From: Ilumatobacter sp.
Lineage (GTDB): Bacteria; Actinomycetota; Acidimicrobiia; Acidimicrobiales; Ilumatobacteraceae
DNA: 28,850 bases
NCBI GenBank assembly: GCA_018666235.1
Contig: JABJAB010000047.1
Coordinates: 1-28,850, forward strand
Direction of reading: 5' to 3'
Shown here: positions 15,684 to 22,407 of the stretch, piece after piece
Layout of the letters: the number at the start of each line of letters is the position of its first letter
Numbering within the stretch: position 1 is the first letter of the stretch
The notes under the pieces: generated by a model
What the model saw: the letters and a program-made list of their open reading frames with translations, nothing else
Databases searched by the model: none
Told to the model about the DNA's origin: nothing
Made by a program: the position numbers and the translations under genes

Positions 15684-17096
15684 TCAGAGGGCCCAGGGAC
15701 CCCAACCGCCCGCCCGCTGGTAGAGCGCGTATGCCGCCCTCGCGTTTGTCGCTGGGTCATAGAGCTGCTGATCGTTCGTGATGCCGATGTCGGCGAGCCA
15801 GCTCTTGTGGACGTTCCAGTACATCTGGAAGATGCCGTAGCAGCAGAAGTTCTTGGCGGTCGGCACGTAGCGGCTCTCGCGGTAGGCGATCTCGAGGGCT
15901 CGCTCCTCAAGCTCGTCGGGCCACACATCGCGGATGATCTGCTTGATGTCTTCGGGTCCGGGAGGCGACGTGGCCGGCGGCTGGGTCGTCGCAACCGTGG
16001 TGGTCGGAGCGCTTGTCGTGGTCGGGGCGTTCGTTGTCGTCGGAGACACAGCGGTCGTCGATGCGGTGGTGGTCGGAGGCGCTGGTGCCGTTGCGCCAGC
16101 CGGCAGGCAGATCTCGGTGCCGGGGTAGAGCGGCGTTGATGCGCTGGCACCGTTTGCTTCGAGCAGTTCGTCGAGGTCGACCCCGGCAGCCTGGGCAAGC
16201 CGGATCCAGAAGTCGCCCGCTACGACGGTGTAATCAACGGCGCAGTTGGGCTCGATTCGAGCGGCGGGTTCGTCGGCGACTGCGGCAGTGTCGAGCGCCG
16301 CGTTCTGAGCGGCGGTGGTCGCTGGCGCGGTTGTTTCAGTCAATGCTGACGCTGTCGCAGCAAGCTTCGCAGCGATCGTCACCGGCGATGTTGATGTCGC
16401 TGCCGTCGTCTCCGCTACAGATCCGCCAGCCGGGACGGCCGGAGGGAGATCGTTGGGGTCGAGCTGTGTGGATGTGGCGTCGATCGTCGAGACGACGGTG
16501 GTCGGCGCCAGCAGGGTGACCGTCGATGCAGCCGTTTCTGCTGCAGCCGCTCGTCCGATCAGTCGGTCAGTGTCGTCTCCGCCTGCGTTGAGGAGCAACG
16601 GAACGAGGAGCGCACCGACGACGGCGACGGCTCCGACCCGAACCAGCAGTGGATCGATCGAAGCTGCCCGACGTTCGCTGCGGGCATCAACAGGGGCGGG
16701 CGCAAGTTCTGCATCCCATTCATCAGGCTGCGTTTCGTCGACCGCGGCCGCGGTGGTAACCCAGCCGACAGTGTCGTCGTACGCGACATCATCGTCGTCG
16801 AGATCGTCGAACATGTCGGCGCTCACGCCGCTGGCGGGCGTCGGCGTGTCTGGCGAGCTGCTGGTCCCGGGCCGGATGATGCCGTGCTCGCGAGTGGCGT
16901 GGCTGCCCGATCCGAACAGGTTGGAGAGGCTCCGGCGGAGACGAGCGACCGGACGCTGTCCTTCAGAATCGGCTTGGCCGGCCCAGTGCGCCTCGGCATC
17001 GAAGCGTTCGTGCTGCGTCGTTGGCCGGTCGTACTCAGAGGTCCAGTCGGACTTGCCGCCCCAGAAGTCTTCGCCGTTGTCGCGCTCTCGGTTCAT
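15684..17096 (-). CDS. Membrane-anchored LysM and transglycosylase-like cell-wall hydrolase
   Basis: The 470-residue protein probably cleaves or remodels peptidoglycan. Residues 1-148 are cytoplasmic, acidic and low complexity. One membrane helix follows at about 149-170, then a Thr/Ala/Ser-rich extracytoplasmic linker, a single LysM domain at about 285-332 (VDYTVVAGDFWIRLAQAAGV to LYPGTEICLP), a second Thr/Pro-rich linker, and an SLT/Rpf-like lytic domain at about 382-470. That domain has the likely catalytic glutamate E407 in AYRESRY, then CCYGIFQMYW and a final AGGWGPWAL. ATG 17096 has a good Shine-Dalgarno sequence (ggcggag, about five bases upstream). The topology is type II, with the enzyme outside. 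It stands alone on the minus strand, with tRNA genes on both sides. Confidence 0.87.
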   Translation of the reverse strand: MNRERDNGEDFWGGKSDWTSEYDRPTTQHERFDAEAHWAGQADSEGQRPVARLRRSLSNLFGSGSHATREHGIIRPGTSSSPDTPTPASGVSADMFDDLDDDDVAYDDTVGWVTTAAAVDETQPDEWDAELAPAPVDARSERRAASIDPLLVRVGAVAVVGALLVPLLLNAGGDDTDRLIGRAAAAETAASTVTLLAPTTVVSTIDATSTQLDPNDLPPAVPAGGSVAETTAATSTSPVTIAAKLAATASALTETTAPATTAAQNAALDTAAVADEPAARIEPNCAVDYTVVAGDFWIRLAQAAGVDLDELLEANGASASTPLYPGTEICLPAGATAPAPPTTTASTTAVSPTTTNAPTTTSAPTTTVATTQPPATSPPGPEDIKQIIRDVWPDELEERALEIAYRESRYVPTAKNFCCYGIFQMYWNVHKSWLADIGITNDQQLYDPATNARAAYALYQRAGGWGPWAL

Positions 17097-17207
17097 GAAT
17101 CTCCGCCTGGTCACTGGTGGCTCACTTGGTGATCGCTTCGGCCCAACGTCGAAGAGGAACGATCGAGAATTTGTGCGTTCGGCTCGCGCCGACTCACGTG
17201 GTAGCAC

Positions 17208-17425
17208 CAGTGTCTAGTCCGTTCGTCATCAAACCGCAACGTTGCTGTCATACAGACGACATGCTTGTAACTTGAACCGTCACATCCGGCGACGGCTCAG
17301 ACGGGGCCGATCTGCCCAATTTCGGGGCACCTTGCCCGGATTCCACTGCTGACAGCCGCGAGTTCGATGTACAAGCCGCATCGAAAACCCAAACGACCGA
17401 CAACCCAGTGGGGTGTCGGTCGCAG
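17208..17425. other. Intergenic region between the LysM gene and tRNA-Ser(GCT)
   Basis: This carries the upstream region of the minus-strand LysM gene and, at its right end, the tRNA-Ser(GCT) terminator. A leader of up to about 120 bases before ATG 17096 is possible. I looked for a cyclic-di-AMP riboswitch, common before actinobacterial cell-wall hydrolases, and could not recognise one. Confidence 0.4.
17384..17422 (-). terminator. Intrinsic terminator of tRNA-Ser(GCT)
   Basis: CGACCGACA (17394-17402) pairs with TGTCGGTCG (17414-17422), with three more inner C-G pairs past a bulged A. On the minus strand it is followed by tttgggtttt. The hairpin starts three bases after the tRNA CCA. Confidence 0.75.
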
Positions 17426-17513
17426 TGGCGGAGAGGGTGGGATTTGAACCCACGGACCCCGGAGGGTCAATGCCTTAGCAGGGCATCCCATTCGGCCGCT
17501 CTGGCACCTCTCC
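17426..17513 (-). tRNA. tRNA-Ser(GCT)
   Basis: This is an 88-base type II tRNA including encoded CCA. The acceptor GGAGAGG pairs with CCTCTCC and the discriminator is G. The anticodon loop CTGCTAA holds GCT, reading AGC and AGU. A long variable arm (around CCCTCCGGGGTC) and T-loop TTCAAAT are present. It is divergent from tRNA-Ser(TGA), 36 bases apart; minus-strand TATGCT at 17530-17525 is a candidate -10 box. Confidence 0.95.
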
Positions 17514-17536
17514 TGGGAGCACGCAGCATAGCCCGG

Positions 17537-17549
17537 TATCGTCAAACAC
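17537..17549 (+). promoter_or_regulatory. -10 box placed for initiation at tRNA-Ser(TGA) base 1
   Basis: TATCGT (17537-17542) is followed by seven bases and then mature base 1 at 17550, the same spacing as at tRNA-Ser(CGA). Only six bases separate it from the divergent candidate box TATGCT (17530-17525). Confidence 0.45.
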
Positions 17550-17637
17550 GGAACGGTGGCAGAGCGGACGAATGCACCCGCCTTGAAAGCGGACGAACTG
17601 AAAGGTTCCGGGGGTTCGAATCCCCCCCGTTCCGCCA
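17550..17637 (+). tRNA. tRNA-Ser(TGA)
   Basis: This is an 88-base type II tRNA including encoded CCA. The acceptor GGAACGG pairs with CCGTTCC, then discriminator G and CCA. Stem CCCGC with GCGGA-side pairing encloses loop CTTGAAA with anticodon TGA, reading UCA and related codons. A long variable arm and T-loop TTCGAAT are present. Only the GGA serine isoacceptor is not seen in this window. Confidence 0.95.
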
Positions 17638-17639
17638 AT

Positions 17640-17690
17640 GAGCGTCTCGACCGGGCTCGTCGTCTGGTCGGGACGCTCGTTCTCGGTTGT
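17640..17690 (+). terminator. Intrinsic terminator of tRNA-Ser(TGA)
   Basis: A 13-base-pair stem (17640-17652 with 17666-17678, one G-T pair) closes a 13-base loop and is followed by gttctcggttg. It starts three bases after the CCA end. Confidence 0.65.
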
Positions 17691-17730
17691 GCCCGTTCTG
17701 TGCGGTGGTGTCATTCAGCCACGCGCCCCG

Positions 17731-18753
17731 TCACTCGCCCTGCGCGACGGCCTGGCTCTGGTTGTAGGAGATGGTCGGATACTTCGGCGGGTTGTCAGCG
17801 TCGTGGCACGTCGGCAGACACTCCATCGGGAAATCAGCCGCGGCGTTGTAGAAAAACGGGATCGAGTAGCGGGACTCGCTTGCGTCGTTGTTCGCGAAAT
17901 GCCGAACGCTGAGGTACCGGTCGTTCGTCCACTGCTTCATCAACTCACCGGAGTTGACGACGAACGCACCCGGCACGACCGGTGCTTGAATCCAACAACC
18001 CCGGGTATGGCTGAAGATCGTCAACCCAGCAGCGTCCTGCAGCAACAACGTGAAGAACGTCGTGTCGACGTGCGGCGCAATCCCGAAGTCGGCGTCCACC
18101 TCCGGCTGCTCAGGCACCGGCGGGTACCGCGTCATCCGCAGCCGCCACGACGGATGCTCGAAGCCCAGCGCAAAGAAATCAGCCTCGAGACCGAGCGCTG
18201 TCGCATAGACCGGCAGCAGTCGCAACGCAAGGCGGTTGACCGCTCCCGCGTACCGCTCGACCGTGTCACGAAAACGAGGGAGCGCATCGTCGCCGGGCCA
18301 CTGGCTCTCGTCGAAGTCCAGCTCTCGGTTCCCCTTGACCAAAAACGCCTCGTTGAGGTTCGCTTTCTCCCGCGTCGGCAGCTTGCGTGAATACATCGGC
18401 AGATAGCCGACCCCGGCGACCGGCCACCCCTCGCGGTCCATCCGGAGGCTCTCCTTCACCTTGAGCGGCAGCGCGTGGAACCGCTCGGTCATGTCGAACA
18501 CCTCATCGATCAGCTCGCGAGAAACCGTGTGACCGACCAGCTGAAAGAAGCCCGCGGTCTCACACGCATCGTTGACCTGCGCAGCAACCGCTGCGAGGTC
18601 CACGTCGTCACCCGACGCGATCCAGGCCGAAATATCGATGACCGGAATGTCGCCTGGATCAGCCGGAACCGGGTTGGACACGTCCCAGTTCGACGACTCG
18701 GCACGCAGTTCAAGTTCCTTCGCTTCCGGGTCAAACTCGCTGCTTCTCATCAT
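17731..18753 (-). CDS. 2-oxoglutarate/Fe(II)-dependent oxygenase, isopenicillin-N-synthase-like
   Basis: The 340-residue protein is of the isopenicillin N synthase / plant-type 2OG oxygenase family. The N-terminal DIN-like segment has DIPVIDIS (35-42) and DACETAGFFQLVGH (62-75). The iron ligands are H228 and D230 in APHVDTTFFTLL, plus H285 in SVRHFAN, and R295-Y-S297 in SRYSIPFF is the co-substrate-binding RxS motif. All key residues are present, so it should be active. ATG 18753 is used, with an adjacent ATG at 18750 and a GTG at 18756; no clear ribosome site or -10 box was found. It is divergent from the His-Cys protein gene, 44 bases apart. The substrate is unknown: relatives act on peptides, gibberellin-like acids and small metabolites. 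Confidence 0.88.
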   Translation of the reverse strand: MMRSSEFDPEAKELELRAESSNWDVSNPVPADPGDIPVIDISAWIASGDDVDLAAVAAQVNDACETAGFFQLVGHTVSRELIDEVFDMTERFHALPLKVKESLRMDREGWPVAGVGYLPMYSRKLPTREKANLNEAFLVKGNRELDFDESQWPGDDALPRFRDTVERYAGAVNRLALRLLPVYATALGLEADFFALGFEHPSWRLRMTRYPPVPEQPEVDADFGIAPHVDTTFFTLLLQDAAGLTIFSHTRGCWIQAPVVPGAFVVNSGELMKQWTNDRYLSVRHFANNDASESRYSIPFFYNAAADFPMECLPTCHDADNPPKYPTISYNQSQAVAQGE

Positions 18754-18797
18754 CACATGATGCCGCTTGCCGGAATGCAGCGATACTTGTGTTCACC

Positions 18798-19364
18798 ATG
18801 GCTGATTCTCCAGACCCCCGAACGCCAGACCCGCGGCGCCAGCGCGCCTGGGTGAGCTCTGCGGATTGGGTTGACGAGACCGAACCAAAACTGTCCAAAG
18901 AAGAACAGCAAGAGCTCGCTCACGAGCGCGGCCGCATCTGCAAGGACCGCAGCTGCGTGGTGTGTGCCCCTTTGCGCGAGCGTCGCCGTCTGAAGAAGGT
19001 GCAACGTAAGGCCGAAGCCCAAACCCGCGCACACGAACAGGGACAGCCGTGTGGCCGCGCCAACTGCTCGATCGTGGTCTGCGTGACGGCGCGCAACGCG
19101 GCCCCAGCATCGCTGCCGTCGCCCGTCGAGCCGGACAGCGACCACCGACCGGCCAACGAAATCAAAGATGACCCCGAACAGATTCGTCGGCGAGAGTCCA
19201 AGCGACACCGCGTCGGCCTCCCGTGCGGGTCCGAGGATTGCCCAAATCAGGTCTGCATCGACGGTTTCACCAACGAACGAACCCGACGGCACCGGGCTCG
19301 GCGCCCGTGTCGATCCTCGACATGCGACAACCCGATTTGCGTGTCGACCAGATCCACGAACTGA
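18798..19364 (+). CDS. Unrecognised small protein with four tandem HX5CX4CX(2-4)C motifs, probably zinc-binding
   Basis: I do not recognise this 188-residue family. Four repeats share exact spacing: H42-C48-C53-C56, H79-C85-C90-C95, H137-C143-C148-C153 and H165-C171-C176-C181. The last three are HX5CX4CX4C and the first ends CX2C. A Gly often precedes the first Cys by two or three residues, and Arg/Lys-rich helices (such as LRERRRLKKVQRKAE) join the units. One His and three Cys per unit is a plausible zinc site, and the basic linkers suggest nucleic-acid binding; both are inference. Such regularity, with all 12 cysteines in repeats, argues that this frame is truly coding rather than the opposite-strand frame over the same DNA. 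ATG 18798 is preferred; GTG 18789 adds three residues. GATACT lies at 18782-18787. Confidence 0.72.
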   Translation: MADSPDPRTPDPRRQRAWVSSADWVDETEPKLSKEEQQELAHERGRICKDRSCVVCAPLRERRRLKKVQRKAEAQTRAHEQGQPCGRANCSIVVCVTARNAAPASLPSPVEPDSDHRPANEIKDDPEQIRRRESKRHRVGLPCGSEDCPNQVCIDGFTNERTRRHRARRPCRSSTCDNPICVSTRSTN

Positions 19365-19513
19365 ACGAGACGACGTTCCCCGACACCTTGGGATGCCTCG
19401 CGGAACTCACCCGATCGGCGCGTGACCTCGTACACGGCGAGCGCAGCTCATTGCTTGCCCAGACAGGACCGTCAACCAACGCGACACACGTGATCGGTAC
19501 GGTCAGAACGTGA
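19322..19513 (+). CDS. Possible small 63-residue protein overlapping its neighbours
   Basis: An ATG at 19322 opens a 63-codon frame with mostly G/C third positions (about 70 percent by my count) and protein-like composition (for example RVDQIHELNETTFPDTLG and LTRSARDLVHGE). It overlaps the end of the His-Cys gene by 43 bases, and its stop overlaps the DUF445 GTG in GTGA. Coupling-style overlaps support a gene, while the lack of a ribosome site and of any recognised family argue against. The region from 19365 to 19509 would otherwise be empty. Confidence 0.35.
   Translation: MRQPDLRVDQIHELNETTFPDTLGCLAELTRSARDLVHGERSSLLAQTGPSTNATHVIGTVRT
19498..19509 (+). promoter_or_regulatory. -10 box of the DUF445 gene
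   Basis: TACGGT (19498-19503) plus six bases reaches GTG 19510. The same box and spacing occur before the GNAT gene. Confidence 0.45.
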
Positions 19514-20826
19514 ATCTGCCGCCGCCTGTCATGGCCACTGCTGCACCGGGGCCAGCTCCCACACCCGCACTGCGACCCGACGCGCTGTCGGCCGAAGACG
19601 CCCGCAAAGCACAGGCGCTCCGCAAGATGAAGACGGTGGCGACCCTTCTGCTCGTCTTCGCTGCCGTCGTGTTTCTCATCGCCAAGATCAACGAGGACCG
19701 GGGTACGTGGGTCGGCTACGTCCGCGCCATTGCTGAGGCAGCAATGGTCGGTGCGCTGGCGGACTGGTTTGCCGTCACCGCGCTCTTCCGCCACCCGCTG
19801 CGCATCCCGATCCCGCACACCGCCATCATCCCGAAGCGAAAAGATGAGATCGGTCGCAGCCTCGGCAACTTCGTCGAGTCCAACTTCCTGACCGCCGATG
19901 TCATCGATGAGCGACTCCGTGGCGCACGCATCGGCGAGCGAGCCGGCACATGGCTTGCACAACCCGCCAACGCCGCCCGCGCCGGCGATGCGGTGTCCGA
20001 TGTCCTCCGCGGCGCCTTGGAGGTGCTCGACGACCGCGAGATCCAGCAAGGGCTCGAACACCTCATCGAGTCACGCGTCCGTGCCACGCCCGTCACCCCG
20101 CTGCTCGGCAAGGCAATCGATCTCACTGTCGAAGGCGGACATCATCAGCGGCTGCTCGACGCCGTACTCGTCGGCGTCGGCGGCTTCCTCGACGACAACC
20201 GATCCACATTCCGTCAGCGCCTCGACGAAGAGTCGCCATGGTGGGTGCCTGAACCCATCGACAATCGCGTCTTCAACAAGATCTACACCGCCGTCTCCAG
20301 CTTTCTCGAAGATGTGGCCAACACGCCCGACCACGAGGTGCGTGACAGTGTCGACACGCGAGTTGCCGCGCTCGCCGAACGATTGCGCGCTGACCCTGAA
20401 TTGCACGCCAAAGGCGAAGCGTTCAAAGACGAGATGCTCGATCACCCCGAGGTACGTCGATGGATCGACTCGCTCTGGACCGAAGCCAAACGCGGCATGA
20501 TCAGCGCTGCAGACGATCCTGACAGCGAACTCCGCGTGCGGCTCGTCAACAGCTTGCAACAACTCGGCGCACGACTGGCCGACGACCCCGAGATGCAACA
20601 CAAGATCGACCGCTGGGTCTCAGATGCACTCGCCTATCTCGTCGAGAACTACCGCACCGAGGTGAGCGACATCATCGCCTCGACCGTCGAGAAGTGGGAC
20701 GGCGAATCGACCGCCGAAAAACTTGAGCTGCAGGTGGGTCGCGACCTGCAATTCATTCGCATCAACGGCACGATCGTCGGCGGACTCGCAGGCTTCGTCA
20801 TTCACGCCATCGGTCAACTGTTGTAA
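19510..20826 (+). CDS. DUF445 family membrane protein (YjiN-like)
   Basis: This 438-residue protein of the DUF445/YjiN family has no established biochemical role. A Pro/Ala-rich start is followed by the family block: one membrane helix at about 42-58 (TVATLLLVFAAVVFLIAKI), then AIAEAAMVGALADWFAVTAL and HPLRIPIPHTAIIPKRKDEI, which are the hallmark segments. A long, mostly helical, charged middle follows, and a second hydrophobic segment GTIVGGLAGFVIHAIGQLL ends the protein. The two membrane segments at the ends with a helical middle match the family's usual build. GTG 19510 follows TACGGT by six bases; ATG 19540 is a shorter option. It converges on the phosphatase gene with only seven bases between stops, so there is no room for a separate terminator. 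Confidence 0.88.
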   Translation: MNLPPPVMATAAPGPAPTPALRPDALSAEDARKAQALRKMKTVATLLLVFAAVVFLIAKINEDRGTWVGYVRAIAEAAMVGALADWFAVTALFRHPLRIPIPHTAIIPKRKDEIGRSLGNFVESNFLTADVIDERLRGARIGERAGTWLAQPANAARAGDAVSDVLRGALEVLDDREIQQGLEHLIESRVRATPVTPLLGKAIDLTVEGGHHQRLLDAVLVGVGGFLDDNRSTFRQRLDEESPWWVPEPIDNRVFNKIYTAVSSFLEDVANTPDHEVRDSVDTRVAALAERLRADPELHAKGEAFKDEMLDHPEVRRWIDSLWTEAKRGMISAADDPDSELRVRLVNSLQQLGARLADDPEMQHKIDRWVSDALAYLVENYRTEVSDIIASTVEKWDGESTAEKLELQVGRDLQFIRINGTIVGGLAGFVIHAIGQLL

Positions 20827-20833
20827 CTGAGTC

Positions 20834-21457
20834 TCACTCGAAGTCGAAGCGATTGCGAGCCGGCGGCGGGTCAACGACCGCCGCAATCAATGTGGCAGCG
20901 AGTGCACACATCTCTTCCATTTCGACGACCGATTTCTCGAACACCCGCGGCGACGAACCGGTCGGGTCGAAAATCTCACCCACTCCAGCGTTGATGTAGT
21001 CGCGCGCCGTTCGATCAGCGGTCAGTTCCGTCGTCCATCCGCGCAAGCCGATGCCCGAAGTTGCCTCGCGCTGTGCTGCGAGTTCAAGGAATTCCGGCAT
21101 CGTCATCGACCGTCGGTATGCCGACGGTGAGATCGCAGCAATCTTGATCACGTGATCGAGCTCGGCGGTGAGGATCAGGTCCGGCACCTCGATATTGCGT
21201 TCGGTGACCTGCCGGCTGCGATGCGCAGATGTATCGAGCCCGCGCCGCGCCATTGCCGCGACAGCATCGGGAATCGACGGCATGTCATCGGGGCCGAAGC
21301 CGAGCGATCGGACAACGACTGCCCCTGTTCCGAGACGATCATCGAGGTTGCGTTGCAGCATCGCCATCGTCATCACCGAACGGGTTCGGTTGTGCGAGCA
21401 GACGGTCAGAATTCTCAGCGGACCATCTGTGTCGGGAGCGTCAGACGACATCGTCAT
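20834..21457 (-). CDS. Low-molecular-weight protein-tyrosine-phosphatase-like protein
   Basis: The 207-residue protein is of the LMW phosphatase / arsenate-reductase-like fold. The P-loop VCSHNRTRS gives the CX5R motif with nucleophile C20 and R26. A later FDPTG (in GVGEIFDPTGSS) supplies the DP general-acid loop. It is longer than the roughly 155-residue classical enzymes, with an extra helical stretch between the P-loop and DP loop (residues about 95-150), as in actinobacterial members. ATG 21457 is used, with ATG 21451 equally possible. It lies 33 bases after the SDR stop on the same strand, so co-transcription is likely. Substrate could be phosphotyrosine proteins or a small molecule; it cannot be decided here. 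Confidence 0.82.
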   Translation of the reverse strand: MTMSSDAPDTDGPLRILTVCSHNRTRSVMTMAMLQRNLDDRLGTGAVVVRSLGFGPDDMPSIPDAVAAMARRGLDTSAHRSRQVTERNIEVPDLILTAELDHVIKIAAISPSAYRRSMTMPEFLELAAQREATSGIGLRGWTTELTADRTARDYINAGVGEIFDPTGSSPRVFEKSVVEMEEMCALAATLIAAVVDPPPARNRFDFE

Positions 21458-21490
21458 CAACGATGAGGCCGACGGTCAACTGCGGGGACC

Positions 21491-22372
21491 TCATGATGTG
21501 CGGATGTCAACGCCGAAGATTTCCTGGAAGCGCGCCATGTACGCGTCGTCGTCGGCCACCATGCCGAGTTCGAGCCAGTCGGCGTCGTCGATGCGGTCGT
21601 GGAGTCCGGCCATCTCGGCGCCGGCCCAACTGACCGGGTAGCGCAGTACCGGCGAATCAGTGGCGATCGCATGGTGGATGACCTTGCCGACCTCAAACGG
21701 ATCGGTCGCGTTCATCATCCCGGCACCGTAGAACTGGAACATCCGCCGGTAGTGATCGTCATAGGCGCCAGTCGAGTTCGGTGCGTCGATGTTCTTGGCG
21801 AAGATCGCCGACTTCGTCACCCCTGGTTCGACGATCGCGACTCTGATCCCGAACGGTGCCAGTTCCTGAGCCATCCCTTCGCTGACGCCCTCAAGAGCCC
21901 ACTTCGACGCGACGTACGGCGACTGCGCAAGTGCGGCGATGCGCCCGGCAACGGAGGTGATGTTGACAATGGTTCCACTCTGACGTTCACGCATCGCAGG
22001 AAGGACGGCCTGCGCACAACGCACTGCGCCGGTGACGTTGATGTTGAACACGTCGTTGTAGAGGTCCGACGGGCACTCTTCCGCTACGGCGTTGCCACCC
22101 ACGCCAGCCGAGTTCACGAGGTGATCAACGCGGCCAGCAGCGGCAAAAATCTGCTCGAAGCCCACCCGGACGGATTCATCGTCGGCCACATCGAGTTCGA
22201 CGATCTCGACGGTGACCCCGGCAGCGGCCGCCATGGCGAGCAACTTCTCGGCCTTTGCTGCGGCACGCACGGTGCCCAACACCCGCATCCCTTGCTGTGC
22301 CAGGTGGATGGCGGTCGCCCGACCGATCCCTGAATTGGCTCCTGTGACGACTGCGACTTGCTGTTCCGACAT
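21491..22372 (-). CDS. Classical short-chain dehydrogenase/reductase
   Basis: The 293-residue classical SDR is an NAD(P)-dependent oxidoreductase. The cofactor loop is TGANSGIG (10-17), the NSAG motif is at 87-90, and the catalytic residues are S140, Y153 and K157 in SPYVASKWAL. The later EPGVTKS segment is also standard. VRAAAKAEK after strand 2 has an arginine suggesting NADP(H) preference, which is inference. ATG 22372 is preceded by TAGCGT seven bases upstream; the bases between (cggagaa) could also act as a weak ribosome site. It is the upstream gene of the pair with the phosphatase. The substrate is unknown. Confidence 0.92.
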   Translation of the reverse strand: MSEQQVAVVTGANSGIGRATAIHLAQQGMRVLGTVRAAAKAEKLLAMAAAAGVTVEIVELDVADDESVRVGFEQIFAAAGRVDHLVNSAGVGGNAVAEECPSDLYNDVFNINVTGAVRCAQAVLPAMRERQSGTIVNITSVAGRIAALAQSPYVASKWALEGVSEGMAQELAPFGIRVAIVEPGVTKSAIFAKNIDAPNSTGAYDDHYRRMFQFYGAGMMNATDPFEVGKVIHHAIATDSPVLRYPVSWAGAEMAGLHDRIDDADWLELGMVADDDAYMARFQEIFGVDIRTS

Positions 22373-22379
22373 TTCTCCG

Positions 22380-22385
22380 ACGCTA
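22380..22385 (-). promoter_or_regulatory. -10 box of the SDR gene
   Basis: Minus-strand TAGCGT, seven bases before ATG 22372, fits a leaderless or near-leaderless transcript and lies just past the pheA stop. Confidence 0.45.
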
Positions 22386-22407
22386 CTGGCGGCCCGACCT
22401 GTCCGTT

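Noticed and set aside
17100..17345. Cyclic-di-AMP (ydaO-type) riboswitch before the LysM hydrolase
   Set aside because: Expected from family habit, but I could not match its conserved core on the minus strand.
18754..19292. 179-codon minus-strand frame over the His-Cys protein gene
   Set aside because: No recognisable domain and no promoter-like start, whereas the plus-strand frame has four exactly spaced His-Cys motifs.
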